DNA of 64,000 bases from Delphinus delphis. Its lineage: Eukaryota > Chordata > Mammalia > Artiodactyla > Delphinidae. Location of the stretch: contig NC_082703.1 in assembly GCF_949987515.2 (NCBI RefSeq), forward strand, positions 15,194,216-15,258,215, given 5' to 3'. Positions within the stretch are counted from its first letter, which is position 1. Each line of letters opens with the position of its first letter. The translations under genes and the position numbers were made by a program. The notes beneath the pieces are model-generated. The model saw only the letters and a program-made list of their open reading frames with translations. It was not told the origin of the DNA and ran no database searches. Below are positions 24,291 through 32,826 of this stretch, one piece after another.

Positions 24291-24760
24291 ATAACCATTC
24301 AACACATTTACTCAACAGAGATTTATCGAGCACCTTCTATGTATCAGGTACCTGCTGACTGCTGGATAACACTGACAGGATTTCTGCTTTCACCGGGTTT
24401 TTAATCTGGGGGCGATGTGGAAGGCATTCTCAAATATGCATAAAACACAGTTGCAAACCCGGAAAGAAAGGCTGTGCTATAAAGTGTTTGGGGGCAGGGA
24501 TGGGTATGAAGTACTTCCTGAAAAAATGGGACTTGAAAGAGGAGCAGTAATTAACCTTACGAAGAGGGAAGAGGAGTGTTGAAGTGCCATTCAGAGAGCC
24601 ACTGCCTGAACAAAGACCTGAGGAACTGTGACTGGGAAAACTGCAGAGTGTAACGCTACAGCACAAAAAGCTGTGCAAGATGAGGCTGGAGAAATAATAC
24701 GTAGGAGCCGTGCCACTCAGGAGTCTTACAGGATGGTTTCAGAATTTCGAATTTTATCCT
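24290..24760 (-). mobile_element. L2 3' end
   Basis: Antisense L2 terminus. CAACAGAGATTTATCGAGCA, CTTCTATGTATCAGGTACC, ACTTGAAAGAGGAGCAGTAA and CTGAACAAAGACCTGAGGAA match the reversed L2 3' end, and CAGAATTTCGAATTTTATCC continues it. It ends about 250 bases upstream of the C8orf48-like promoter. Confidence 0.6.
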
Positions 24761-25009
24761 AAGACGCGGTTTACGATTAGATGATCTCTTGGCTATCTGA
24801 TTGGCAGATACGTTTTGCTTGTGTTTTTTGGCCAGCCGGATGGTTTTCTGTTTGGGTTTTTTTTTTTTTTTTGAAGGCGAGGCGTGCACTCTCAGATTAG
24901 TCAGAGGCCGCCTTTCCCTGTTGCCCTCACACACATGCACAATTTTTTGACCCCTAGGGAAGGGGAGTTTGCAACTTTTTCTGGAGGATTATTAGATTTT
25001 GTACTAAAA

Positions 25010-25260
25010 TAGCACTAAGGAGAAGACTCCGGAGAGCGAACGGAGAGGGCGGCGCCGACAACCCAACAGGAACAATGCGGGCAGAGTCGGTTCTGGGGAG
25101 GGCGGGGAAGGGGAGGAGCGAGGCGCCTCAGCGACCTACTGCGCAGGACCGCCCCTGGTTGCCAAGGCAGCGGGAAGGCGTTGCCCGGAAGCGTTTCCTT
25201 ACGCAACGGTCAGCTCCAAAACCCATCCCCCAGGGGTTCAGGACTGACTAGTTCCTGAGG
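25010..25260 (+). promoter_or_regulatory. GC/CpG-rich promoter of the C8orf48-like gene
   Basis: This is the only CpG-rich stretch in the window that is not explained by repeats, and it lies directly upstream of the single-exon gene. It has no TATA box. It contains a GC box (GGGCGGGG, 25100-25107), a near-palindromic RFX X-box (25158-25171), a second GTTGCC half-site (25180-25185) and an ETS/GABPA-type CCGGAAG (25185-25191). This is the usual architecture of a dispersed, TATA-less mammalian promoter. The transcription start is inferred to lie near 25190-25260; it cannot be fixed from sequence. Confidence 0.6.
25158..25171 (+). promoter_or_regulatory. RFX-type X-box
   Basis: GTTGCCAAGGCAGC matches the inverted-repeat X-box consensus GTTGCCATGGCAAC at 12 of 14 positions and keeps the full left half-site. 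RFX factors bind such sites, classically in promoters of ciliary and testis-expressed genes. It lies about 210 bases before the start codon, inside the GC-rich promoter and beside an ETS site. Confidence 0.6.
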
Positions 25261-25283
25261 CAATCTTGACCACCGCAAAGCAG

Positions 25284-25397
25284 ATGAGGAGCAGAGCCTG
25301 ATGCAATGTGATGGCCATCCGCCTAGAAGCCCGAGGATTCAGAGAAGCAGGGGAAATTGACCCAGACAGACGTCGGGACTATGGCAGACTTTTCTAA
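25284..25397 (+). promoter_or_regulatory. Cluster of upstream AUGs/uORFs in the 5' leader
   Basis: Four ATGs precede the main start. 25284-25301 encodes five residues. 25301-25360 encodes 19. 25306-25311 is a minimal start-stop (ATGTGA). 25311-25397 encodes 28 residues, has a strong context (G at -3, G at +4), and overlaps the main ATG out of frame. If transcription starts upstream of 25284, these would be expected to restrain translation of the main ORF. The transcript start is not known. Confidence 0.5.
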
Positions 25398-26190
25398 GGA
25401 GACCTTTGAGTCCTTTACTGATGAGGCACAGAGTTCCAGTTCATTCAGTTCCTCTGGAGGACTGCAGCCCTGGTCCTGTGCCTCTGGGAGTAAATACGAG
25501 AGTGGAACGCCGACTCCACGCTTGCAATATGGAGACAACAAATCTGAGTTTTCACACTTCAAAAATAATGAAAAGAAGTTGAGCAGAAAATGGATCAACA
25601 ACCTCAAGGGCAAGGAAATGAACTCTGGACAGTACCAACCAGACACTAAACTTGAAACAGAAATCACTCAGGCATCCCTTGAAGAATTGAATGCCCTGCA
25701 GTCTTTCTGCACCGTTAAGATAAACCTGATCCATCATAGTGCGACCTCTAAGGGGAAAAAGAGCAGCGGACATAAAAAGCTGCAGCTTGGATCGGATGCA
25801 GAGGCTCCAGAGGTAGATGCCTTAAACTGTACTGTCCCCGATGAGCTTCTGAACAGAATCTATTTTAAAAACATGAGGACAACACCCAACGAGGTGGTAA
25901 CAGCTAAGCAACACATTTCTTCTCGGTGTCCCAACTGTAACAGGAAAAGAGCAGAACTGGCCCAATCTGCCTTCCTGAAACAGAAGAAGACTTTACTGGA
26001 GTCACTTCTACTCCAAGAGAAAATAGATGAAGATCTTCATATGAAAGACTTTCTTACCCTTATTGGAGAAATACATCAGAGCCTTCCCAGGCTTTCCGAT
26101 GACCCCAGAATAATCTGGGAAAGACTGAAGGAGAAAAGTCAAATTGGTTACTCTGGTTTTGAAAGGTCAGATACAAAGCAGGAGATGTAG
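25381..26190 (+). CDS. C8orf48: Single-exon protein, probable C8orf48 homologue
   Basis: Uninterrupted 269-residue reading frame with no introns. I recognise the conserved C-terminal half (residues about 145-250, including DALNCTVPDELLNRIYFKN, a CPNC motif at 183-186 and LPRLSDDPRIIW at 235-246) as the uncharacterised mammalian protein C8orf48. The start is the ATG at 25381, in good Kozak context (A at -3, G at +4). The frame stays open 24 bases further up, but only to a TTG, so that extension is not used. The N-terminus (17-36) is Ser-rich and low in complexity, the middle is Lys-rich and polar, and residues 187-222 look like a charged helix. No signal peptide or membrane segment is visible. 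CPNC could be half of a zinc site, but no second CxxC pair is present. From memory the human protein is somewhat longer (about 319 residues), so length should be compared. Function is unknown. No canonical AATAAA lies within 150 bases after the stop. Confidence 0.72.
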   Translation: MADFSKETFESFTDEAQSSSSFSSSGGLQPWSCASGSKYESGTPTPRLQYGDNKSEFSHFKNNEKKLSRKWINNLKGKEMNSGQYQPDTKLETEITQASLEELNALQSFCTVKINLIHHSATSKGKKSSGHKKLQLGSDAEAPEVDALNCTVPDELLNRIYFKNMRTTPNEVVTAKQHISSRCPNCNRKRAELAQSAFLKQKKTLLESLLLQEKIDEDLHMKDFLTLIGEIHQSLPRLSDDPRIIWERLKEKSQIGYSGFERSDTKQEM

Positions 26191-26344
26191 CAGAATGGAA
26201 ATAGTGCTTGTCATCACCTTTTTGTCCGCCAATTTTCAAACCTCTTACTCTTAACTAAACAAGGGATGGTGTTTATTAATGATAATGTGTAGTGTGTATA
26301 AATGTTTTGTTGTGTATTTGAATAATTATCATCATTTCTGTAAT

Positions 26345-27200
26345 AGGAGCAGAGCATTTGGCCTGGCCGTTAGCACGACCGTTATCGCGAGACCCTGAGC
26401 CAACAGTCAGCTCGCAGTAGTGCTCGCGGCAGAGAGTGTGGTGAGAGGTGAGAGGGGGTTGCGGGGCCTGGGACAGGCTGAGGGCCGGGTCCTGCAGAGC
26501 CCCAGAGCCCTCACCGCAGCCGCCCGCTAGCCAGGCCCAGACCTTGAAGCAGCGAAGCAGCAGCGAACCCCTCCCCCATCCCAACGTCTGCAACCTAATG
26601 GCGGCGGGCGGTCTTCATGGGTCGCAGTCCGTGGAGGCCTCAGCAACTGGAGTATATGGACACTGCCATTGAGGTAACAGCTTCAACCTGCTTCAGTCTC
26701 TCCATTCAAGTTTCAAAAGTTGGTGCAGCTTAGATCAGTTGTCTCCTCCTAGGAGGTGGCCAGAGGCCAGGGTTAAGTTGCACGGACATTGCAGGTCATT
26801 AGTTCAGGTCCACCTCTGTGGTTGGGCTCTTCTCAAAGAAGGGCAATTGCTGTGGGCTGGGGATTCCCCTGATGGGCATTTGCTACAACACGTATTCCTG
26901 TCGATCGTATACAAAGGATTCTCTCCAGGTTAAATGAAAAGCCTGAGGGCCGGCTTGGGTCGGGGCCGGCTGGGTCCTGGCCGCCTGGCTCCCTCATTGA
27001 TGATGGCTGGGCAGAGTCTGGGGACCTGGCCCTGAGGGCGCTGCCAGCTGAGATCTGCCCCCTCACCCAGGCCTGGGCGCTGGCGGGAGGACTCAGACTG
27101 GGTGCTGGATGAAAGCTCCTGGGCAGGGTAACTGGCCCGCGCAGGGACCCCCTCCTGTAAGCCAGGGCCTGGACCTCGGAGGGTGAAAGTTGAGCCTTGG
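26345..27200. other. GC-rich segment downstream of the C8orf48-like gene, unassigned
   Basis: Much richer in G+C than the rest of the window, with scattered CpGs and blocks such as AATGGCGGCGGGCGGTCTTC (26595-26620). No open frame longer than about 105 codons and no recognisable protein. It may be the internal or leader part of an old LTR element ending at about 27530, or a decayed processed copy of a GC-rich 5'UTR. Confidence 0.35.
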
Positions 27201-27530
27201 GACCTTGCCCTTTCTTGTCAGAACAGAGAATAACATTTGTTTCGATGGAGGTTTATAAGAACACAGTGACCTGGCCTCAAGAACAAAGGATCTAACACCA
27301 AGAAGTTTGTAACAACTAACCATGCCCCTCCCTATAAAAGGGCTATAAAAGGGCTTTGCTGAAAGCTTTCCAGGTGTCCAGGGTTTTTAAGGCATGAGCC
27401 ACCAGTCTCCTTGCATGGCCCTGCAGTAAACCTTTCTCGGCTCCAAACTCCGACGTTTTGGTATTGTTTGGCCGCAGTGTGTGCTGGGCACTCGGACTTG
27501 CGTTCGATAGTATTTCTACAGGTACTCTGG
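27200..27530 (+). mobile_element. LTR-like segment with tandem TATA boxes
   Basis: Promoter-like order: AACAACTAACCATGCCCCTC, then two TATAAAAGGGC copies 11 bases apart (27333 and 27344), a CAGTAAACCTTTCTCGGCTC poly(A)-signal-like block near 27425, and a downstream TGTGCTGGGCACTCGGACTT block. This U3-R-U5 arrangement is typical of ERV1-type LTRs. Exact ends and a TSD were not found. Confidence 0.45.
27333..27350 (+). promoter_or_regulatory. Tandem TATA boxes
   Basis: TATAAAA at 27333-27339 and again at 27344-27350, each followed by GGGC. This is an 11-bp tandem repeat inside the LTR-like segment. Confidence 0.6.
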
Positions 27531-27802
27531 AAACTTAAGAGTTTACTGTGCTTCCTTCACAGATTTGAGGACTAAAGACTTTCCACCCAGTATTTTTTCA
27601 GATTCTAGAGGGCAACATTTTATAGTTGGAATAGTTACAAAGTTTTTATAACAATGCAGGAGACAGATGCTGGCAATTTGGACTAGGGTTTTGACAGTAC
27701 AGATAGAAATAGAGATCTAAGAAGTACTTAGGAGGTAATAATTGACATTCTTTGGTGAAGAAATGGATATGGAGGGTTAATAAAAGGTAAATGTTAAGAA
27801 TG

Positions 27803-28008
27803 GGCTTCCCTGGTGGCGCAGTGGTTGAGAGTCCGCCTGCCGATGCAGGGGACGGGTTCGTGCCCTGGTCCGGGAAGATCCCACATGTCTCAGAGCGGCT
27901 GGGCCCATGAGCCATGGCCACTGGGCCTGCGTGTCTGGAGTCTGTGCTCCGCAATGGGAGAGGCCACAACAGTGGGAGGCCCGCGTACCTCAAAAAAAAA
28001 AAAAAAAA
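27803..28008 (+). mobile_element. CHR-type SINE
   Basis: GGCTTCCCTGGTGGCGCAGTG head, full body ending GAGGCCCGCGTACCTC, then an 18-20 base A tail. A short TSD AAGAATG is at 27796-27802 and 28009-28015. The body has a 4-base deletion around GGGGACGGGTTCG compared with its relatives. Confidence 0.88.
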
Positions 28009-28089
28009 AAGAATGTTACTTAGTTTCTGACTTGTGCATTTGGATGAATGATAATTCATTAAGATAGGAGCATGTTTGATTAAGAGGGT

Positions 28090-28300
28090 GATTATTTGGA
28101 CATGGTTAGTTTGAGGAATATTTGAGACATTCATACTGAGGTTGAGAAACATTTGGTTATTTGTGCTTGCGATCTGGAGAAAAGGTCTTGAGGGGGTGGG
28201 GATCATTGGCATATATGTCATAGATGTGGTGAGCTCTTCTAGAAGGAAGGAGAATGACAGGAGAAGAAGGGCTATGACCAACTCCTGAGAACTTCTACCC
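28090..28300 (-). mobile_element. L2 fragment
   Basis: Antisense L2 internal sequence (GGATCATTGGCATATATGTC and flanks). Low similarity; placed by pattern only. Confidence 0.35.
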
Positions 28301-28989
28301 ACCAATTAATGGCTGGGTAGAGGAGAATAAGACAGCAAAGGAAGTTGAGAAGAAGTCATCATAGAAGGATAAAGGAAACCAGGAAAGAGTCGTGTCAGAG
28401 AGACCAAAGAAAGAGAACATTTCAAGAAGGATGGGTTGTCTAAGCATGCCAATGCAACAGAGTTAACAGATGATTTAGTCATGTGTTGGTTTCTTTGACT
28501 TAACAACAGCAACTTCATAAAAGTTGGGCTGACTGACAGTAGATTGAGGAATAAATGTAAGCTAAGGAAATGAGGAATACAGGTATAGACTTCTTGAAGT
28601 TTAGCTGTGGAGGGAAAGCAGGAGAGGTAATTTTTCTATATGTCTAACACTTAAGCTATCACGGTCAAAAATTTGTAAAAATCAGCAAAAAAAATAGCCT
28701 TTGTATCAGCAAAAAATAACCTTTGTATCATGTCAATATTACTCTTTGCCTTTAGACCTTCATTTATGTATTAAGATACTCTTTTTTTCCCCATAAAATT
28801 TAGTGTATTTTCTCTTAGTCATTCCTAAATAAAATGGGAAATAAAATCATTACCATTTTCACAGTAACTTTTTATTGAAATTCACGTTACATCTTGCTTT
28901 ATCTTTGCCATCTTAATATATTCACATTTCTCATAATCAAAATGCTGAATAATTTCCCCATTAAGGGTCATAATTCACCCTTTAGTCAA

Positions 28990-29625
28990 CTAAGTCTTCC
29001 AGTCCATGCACAAGAGATTTTTAGAATTTGTTTAGGTCTTCTTTAATTTTGAAAGAAATGTTTCATAGTCTTCAGCATACAAAAGTTGTGTGCCTCTTTT
29101 ATTGAATTTATTCCTAAGTATTTTACTCCATTGTTTGCTATTGTAAGTGAATTTTTTCCAATCCAGTTTCTTTTTGGATGTTCATTGCTAGTGCATAGAA
29201 ATACAACTGATTTTTGCCTGTTGATTTTGTATCCTGAAACTGCTGCTGAATTCATTGATTTGCACTAACAGTGTTAAAAAATGGATTGTGTAGGATTTTA
29301 TAGCTAGAAGATTATGTCATTTGTGACCAGAGATAATTTTACTTCTTGCTTTTGATTTGGATACTGTTTTTTTCTTCTTGCCTAATTGCCCTGGCTCTAA
29401 CTTCCAGTACTATAATGAATAGAAGTGGTGAAGTGGGCATTTTATCTTGTTCCTGATCTTAGGAGAAGAGCTTTCAGACTTTCACCATTGAGTATGTTAG
29501 TTGTGGGTTTTCCATAAATGGTCTTTTTCATTTTGAGGAAGTTCCCTTCTATTCTTAGTTTATTGAATGTTCTTATTTCATTAAAGGGTGTTTCATCAGT
29601 TGAGATGATCATGTGGTTTGATGTA
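28990..29625 (-). mobile_element. Old L1 ORF2 fragment
   Basis: Antisense L1 RT/thumb region, parallel to 7970-8570 in copy A (for example GTATCCTGAAACTGCTGCTG, CTTGTTCCTGATCTTAGG, GTTGAGATGATCATGTGG). Divergence is much higher than in copies A-C. Copy A and B equivalents identify the frame, but it is riddled with stops. Confidence 0.75.
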
Positions 29626-29754
29626 CTCTTTAACCCAGTCTAAAGCCTCACCTTCTTTGAACTCAGCCCATAACCATGAAACACTGACTAATCAGAATTA
29701 AAGGCTGTAGTCTATATGCTAAGGCACAAATATAAATTCATATTATAACACTTG

Positions 29755-29895
29755 TGTCTTAATAGTCTTTTCTTTCTTACTTGATTGTGAGCAACTGGAG
29801 GATAGAGTTGATACCATCTTACATGATATCCACGGGGGTTAGCACAATGCCTGGCACAGGACGGTGCTCAACAAGTTTCACGGATGAAAGAAGAC
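29755..29895 (+). mobile_element. L2 3' end
   Basis: GATTGTGAGCAACTGGAGGA, GCACAATGCCTGGCACAGGA and GGTGCTCAACAAGTTTCACG are the terminal L2 motif block in sense orientation. Confidence 0.65.
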
Positions 29896-31143
29896 GTGCA
29901 TACAAATAATGACATTTAATATGTCTTTTGCATCAAAAGAAGAAAATAATTTAGCATACACTTTTCTGTCAATGTTTTGCCTTTGTGTAGCTGTTTTCTG
30001 TAATTTTTCTCTCTCCGTGGCTTGGATTCCCTTTTTTTTTCATGTATATACATACTTTTTCTCAGTGACAAATTAGTGGAAAACTTTTTGATAAGATAGC
30101 TTTCCCTATGCAGCCAATTAATACAGTATTCATTTAGAAGAATTAATATAAAAATATCTTTCTGGAATTCATATTTTCAGGTAGAAAAAGCATTTATGGG
30201 AATTGTTAATTTTAAAGATAATTCATGACTTTTTGCAATTTTGAAAAGAGGTACAAGTTCTTGATGCTCGAACTTGAGAATAGTGTTTATTGTCTCTGAA
30301 CAAATTCAAAAGGAATGAATATCCTTTCTCCAGACTCTTTATAGCTGCACCCAAGAGATTCCAGTATAGCTGGAAAGCAAAGTCCATCATATCAGATGCT
30401 AAGAAACCATTATTTCCCCAAGCACTAAAAATGTATCTGGCAAAAAAAAAAAAAAAATTGTATCTGGCAACCTGGTACAGGATTATACAAATATGCAATT
30501 TATATAACTATAATATATAAATTATATAAATACACACCTATTTAGTTTATGGTTTTTATCTCGATTTTTTATCACAAAAATTTCTGCACTAAGAAACAAA
30601 TCTATGCATTTAACGAGTGTTAGAAAAACAAAATCCTTGGAACAGAACTAAGTGATGTGTCAGGCTGAGAGAAAGAAAATTCAGTCCTGAGCATCTGAGT
30701 CATTCAGATTCCAATCTCAGAACTGTTTAGGAATGTTTGGGACACCCAGCTCTGAATACCTCCAATTTTAAACATGTTAGTTTATTTCATGATGAAGCCT
30801 AATATAGTAACTTCGTTTTTTCTGCAGCGACATAGCTAAACAGGCTGCAAAGAAGTAAGAATTGTGGCTCTACATGAGTGTGGGCTCTCCCCCAATTTTT
30901 TCTGGAGTTGACAAATGAAAAGTACATACAAAAATAGTTAACTGTGAAACAGAAAAAGAAAAGATAGCTGAATTCTCAGTTGATAATACCCTCTGCAGTA
31001 GAGAATTTCAAAATTTTCCAATTTTCAGTAGACTCAAATTACAGTGGAAATTGCAAAATTCTATCAGGGTGACTCAAATAATTCTAAAGCCTAGTTTTGA
31101 TGAGCCCACTGTTGAGGTATTAACAGAGGTTTAGGAGAAAGTA
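29896..31143. other. Non-coding AT-rich DNA
   Basis: No gene, RNA or repeat family recognised. A16 run at about 30440-30455 and AT-rich sequence at 30500-30540. Confidence 0.4.
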
Positions 31144-31479
31144 TGTTGTGGTCATTCCACCCAAAATTTGCTTTGGATGTCAAGATTGATGACCCCACAC
31201 AAAGCCTGAGAAGGTCTATTACTCATGTAATGAGAGCTTCCAGGGGGCACAGGGCAAGCTCCCAAGCTGATCTAAAAATGGCTAGACGGAGAGGAAAGAG
31301 GACTGGTTTGCCTTTTATTGTGATTGGGGGGGGCTGAGGTAAGGATTCCCATCTGTGGGCTGGGCTTACATGGTCTGAACTTCCTGCCAGTACCAGAGGG
31401 ACACCTGGGCTTTCTTATCAGCTAGTCCAAAGGTGGAGCAGGAGGATGGGCCTTGGAAGTTTCTGACCATCAAACATCA
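31144..31479 (-). mobile_element. Probable LTR of the pol relic
   Basis: On the minus strand it begins TGATGTTTGATGGTC and ends TGACCACAACA, compatible with TG...CA ends. It contains a CACAATAAAAGGC TATA/poly(A)-like element near 31313-31325 and a downstream pyrimidine- and GT-rich part. It follows the integrase piece within about 70 bases, so no env is present between them. Confidence 0.45.
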
Positions 31480-31550
31480 AAAATGGAATCAGACTCTTTA
31501 TTACAGGTCATCCCTGATGTTTGATGATAAAAAAGTCACATTTCATTTAA

Positions 31551-32440
31551 TTAAATTTTATCTTGCTTGAGTATGCCATAAGGGAGTTCTGTGAGGCTTG
31601 TAGCCTGAGACTGACAAGGGTGGGGAAAGTTCCACTGAACACCTTGTTCAAGAGCCCAGCATTGGATAATTTTAGAAGTGAAATGGTCACCCTTAACAAC
31701 ATCTGGAATGCCAAAGTGGATAAAGTGAGGCCTGTATTGTGGCTTTAATATGACACACTGATTTATATTTTGGGTATCTGTGAGGAAAGAGACTTCCACA
31801 GTTATTTTCCCCAAGGATGGAAGCCTTGGATAAGTAATTGTTGTGGTTACCATTGGTGGAACCAGGTCACTAGACCATTGGTGGAACCAGGTGGCTAGAC
31901 CATTGCAATGGCCTGAGAGTCTGTAAACACGCACCAGTGGAGCCACTTACTGGCCAGGGTAAGATGACTGCCTGAGGTTCAGTTAGTTTTGAAGGTGCTT
32001 GGATCCCATCCTTTATCAAGGATGTCTGGATTAAGGAATGAAAAGCAGCAGATCTCCAGAAAGCCCCATGATGTGCAGTTTTGATGCTGTCCATAAAGTG
32101 AACAAACTCCCATTGCTGTTCACTCATTTAATCCCAAGGGGCTCCCCAAATAGCCAAGGGTTCAAGAGAGGAGTGACCTCTTCTGGCACCTAGTCAACTG
32201 GCAAGAGACTGAGGACAGAAGAGGCCACCCTTTCCTGCAGGTGGGATACACCAGAGGACCCAGACTTAGCTCTATCCTGTAGGTAACACTTCTGCTTAGC
32301 AAGGAGGCCTTGATGGCTGATCTGAGCTTATAGAAGGCTGCCTCCCTGATCCATGGAAAGGTATGGAGCTGCACAGGCTCAGGGTCTGTGAGAATCTCTG
32401 TTTCCAGGGCACTCAGTATGCAGTCCCCAGTTGCCATGCG
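31551..32440 (-). pseudogene. Endogenous retroviral pol relic (integrase region)
   Basis: Antisense decayed retroviral pol. The readable frame 31946-31551 contains an integrase-core signature (HFGIPDVVKGDHFTSKIIQ), with the second catalytic Asp in DHFTS and a Glu in LTELPYG that could be the third acidic residue. Upstream in the transcription sense, two further open pieces (32127-31870, 32437-32162) lie where the end of RNase H and the integrase zinc-binding region would be, but are in different frames. The motif spacing looks more like a class III (ERVL-like) element than a gamma-type one; this is a weak judgement. A 25-bp tandem duplication (31850-31899) disturbs the core. No gag or env was recognised. 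This is an inactive fossil. Confidence 0.6.
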
Positions 32441-32826
32441 GCTGATGAGAGCAGTTTCTCACACCAGAAATCCAAGGGCAACATTTTTTGGGGGGAAGAT
32501 TTATTTATTTATTTATTTAACATCTTTACTGGAGTATAATTGTTTTACAACGATGTATTAGTTTCTCCTGTAAAAGAAAGTGAATCAGCTATACGTATAC
32601 ATACATCCCCATATCTCCTCCCTCTTGCGTCTCCCTCCCACCCTCCCTATCCCACCCCTCTAGGTGGTCACAAAGGACTGAGCTGATCTCCCTGTGCTAT
32701 GTGGCTGCTACCCACTATCTACTTTACATTTGGTAGTGTATATATGTCCATGCCACTCTCTCACTTTGTCCCAGCTTACCCTTCCCCCACCCTGTGTCCT
32801 CAAGTCCATTTTCTATGTCTGTGTCT

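Noticed and set aside
25357..25380. N-terminal extension of the C8orf48-like ORF by 8 residues
   Set aside because: The frame there begins with TTG, not ATG; the ATG at 25381 has a good Kozak context and matches the recognised MADFS start.
27646..28305. 219-codon open frame on the minus strand
   Set aside because: It crosses a CHR SINE and its poly(A) tail, which reads as a Phe run; chance ORF.
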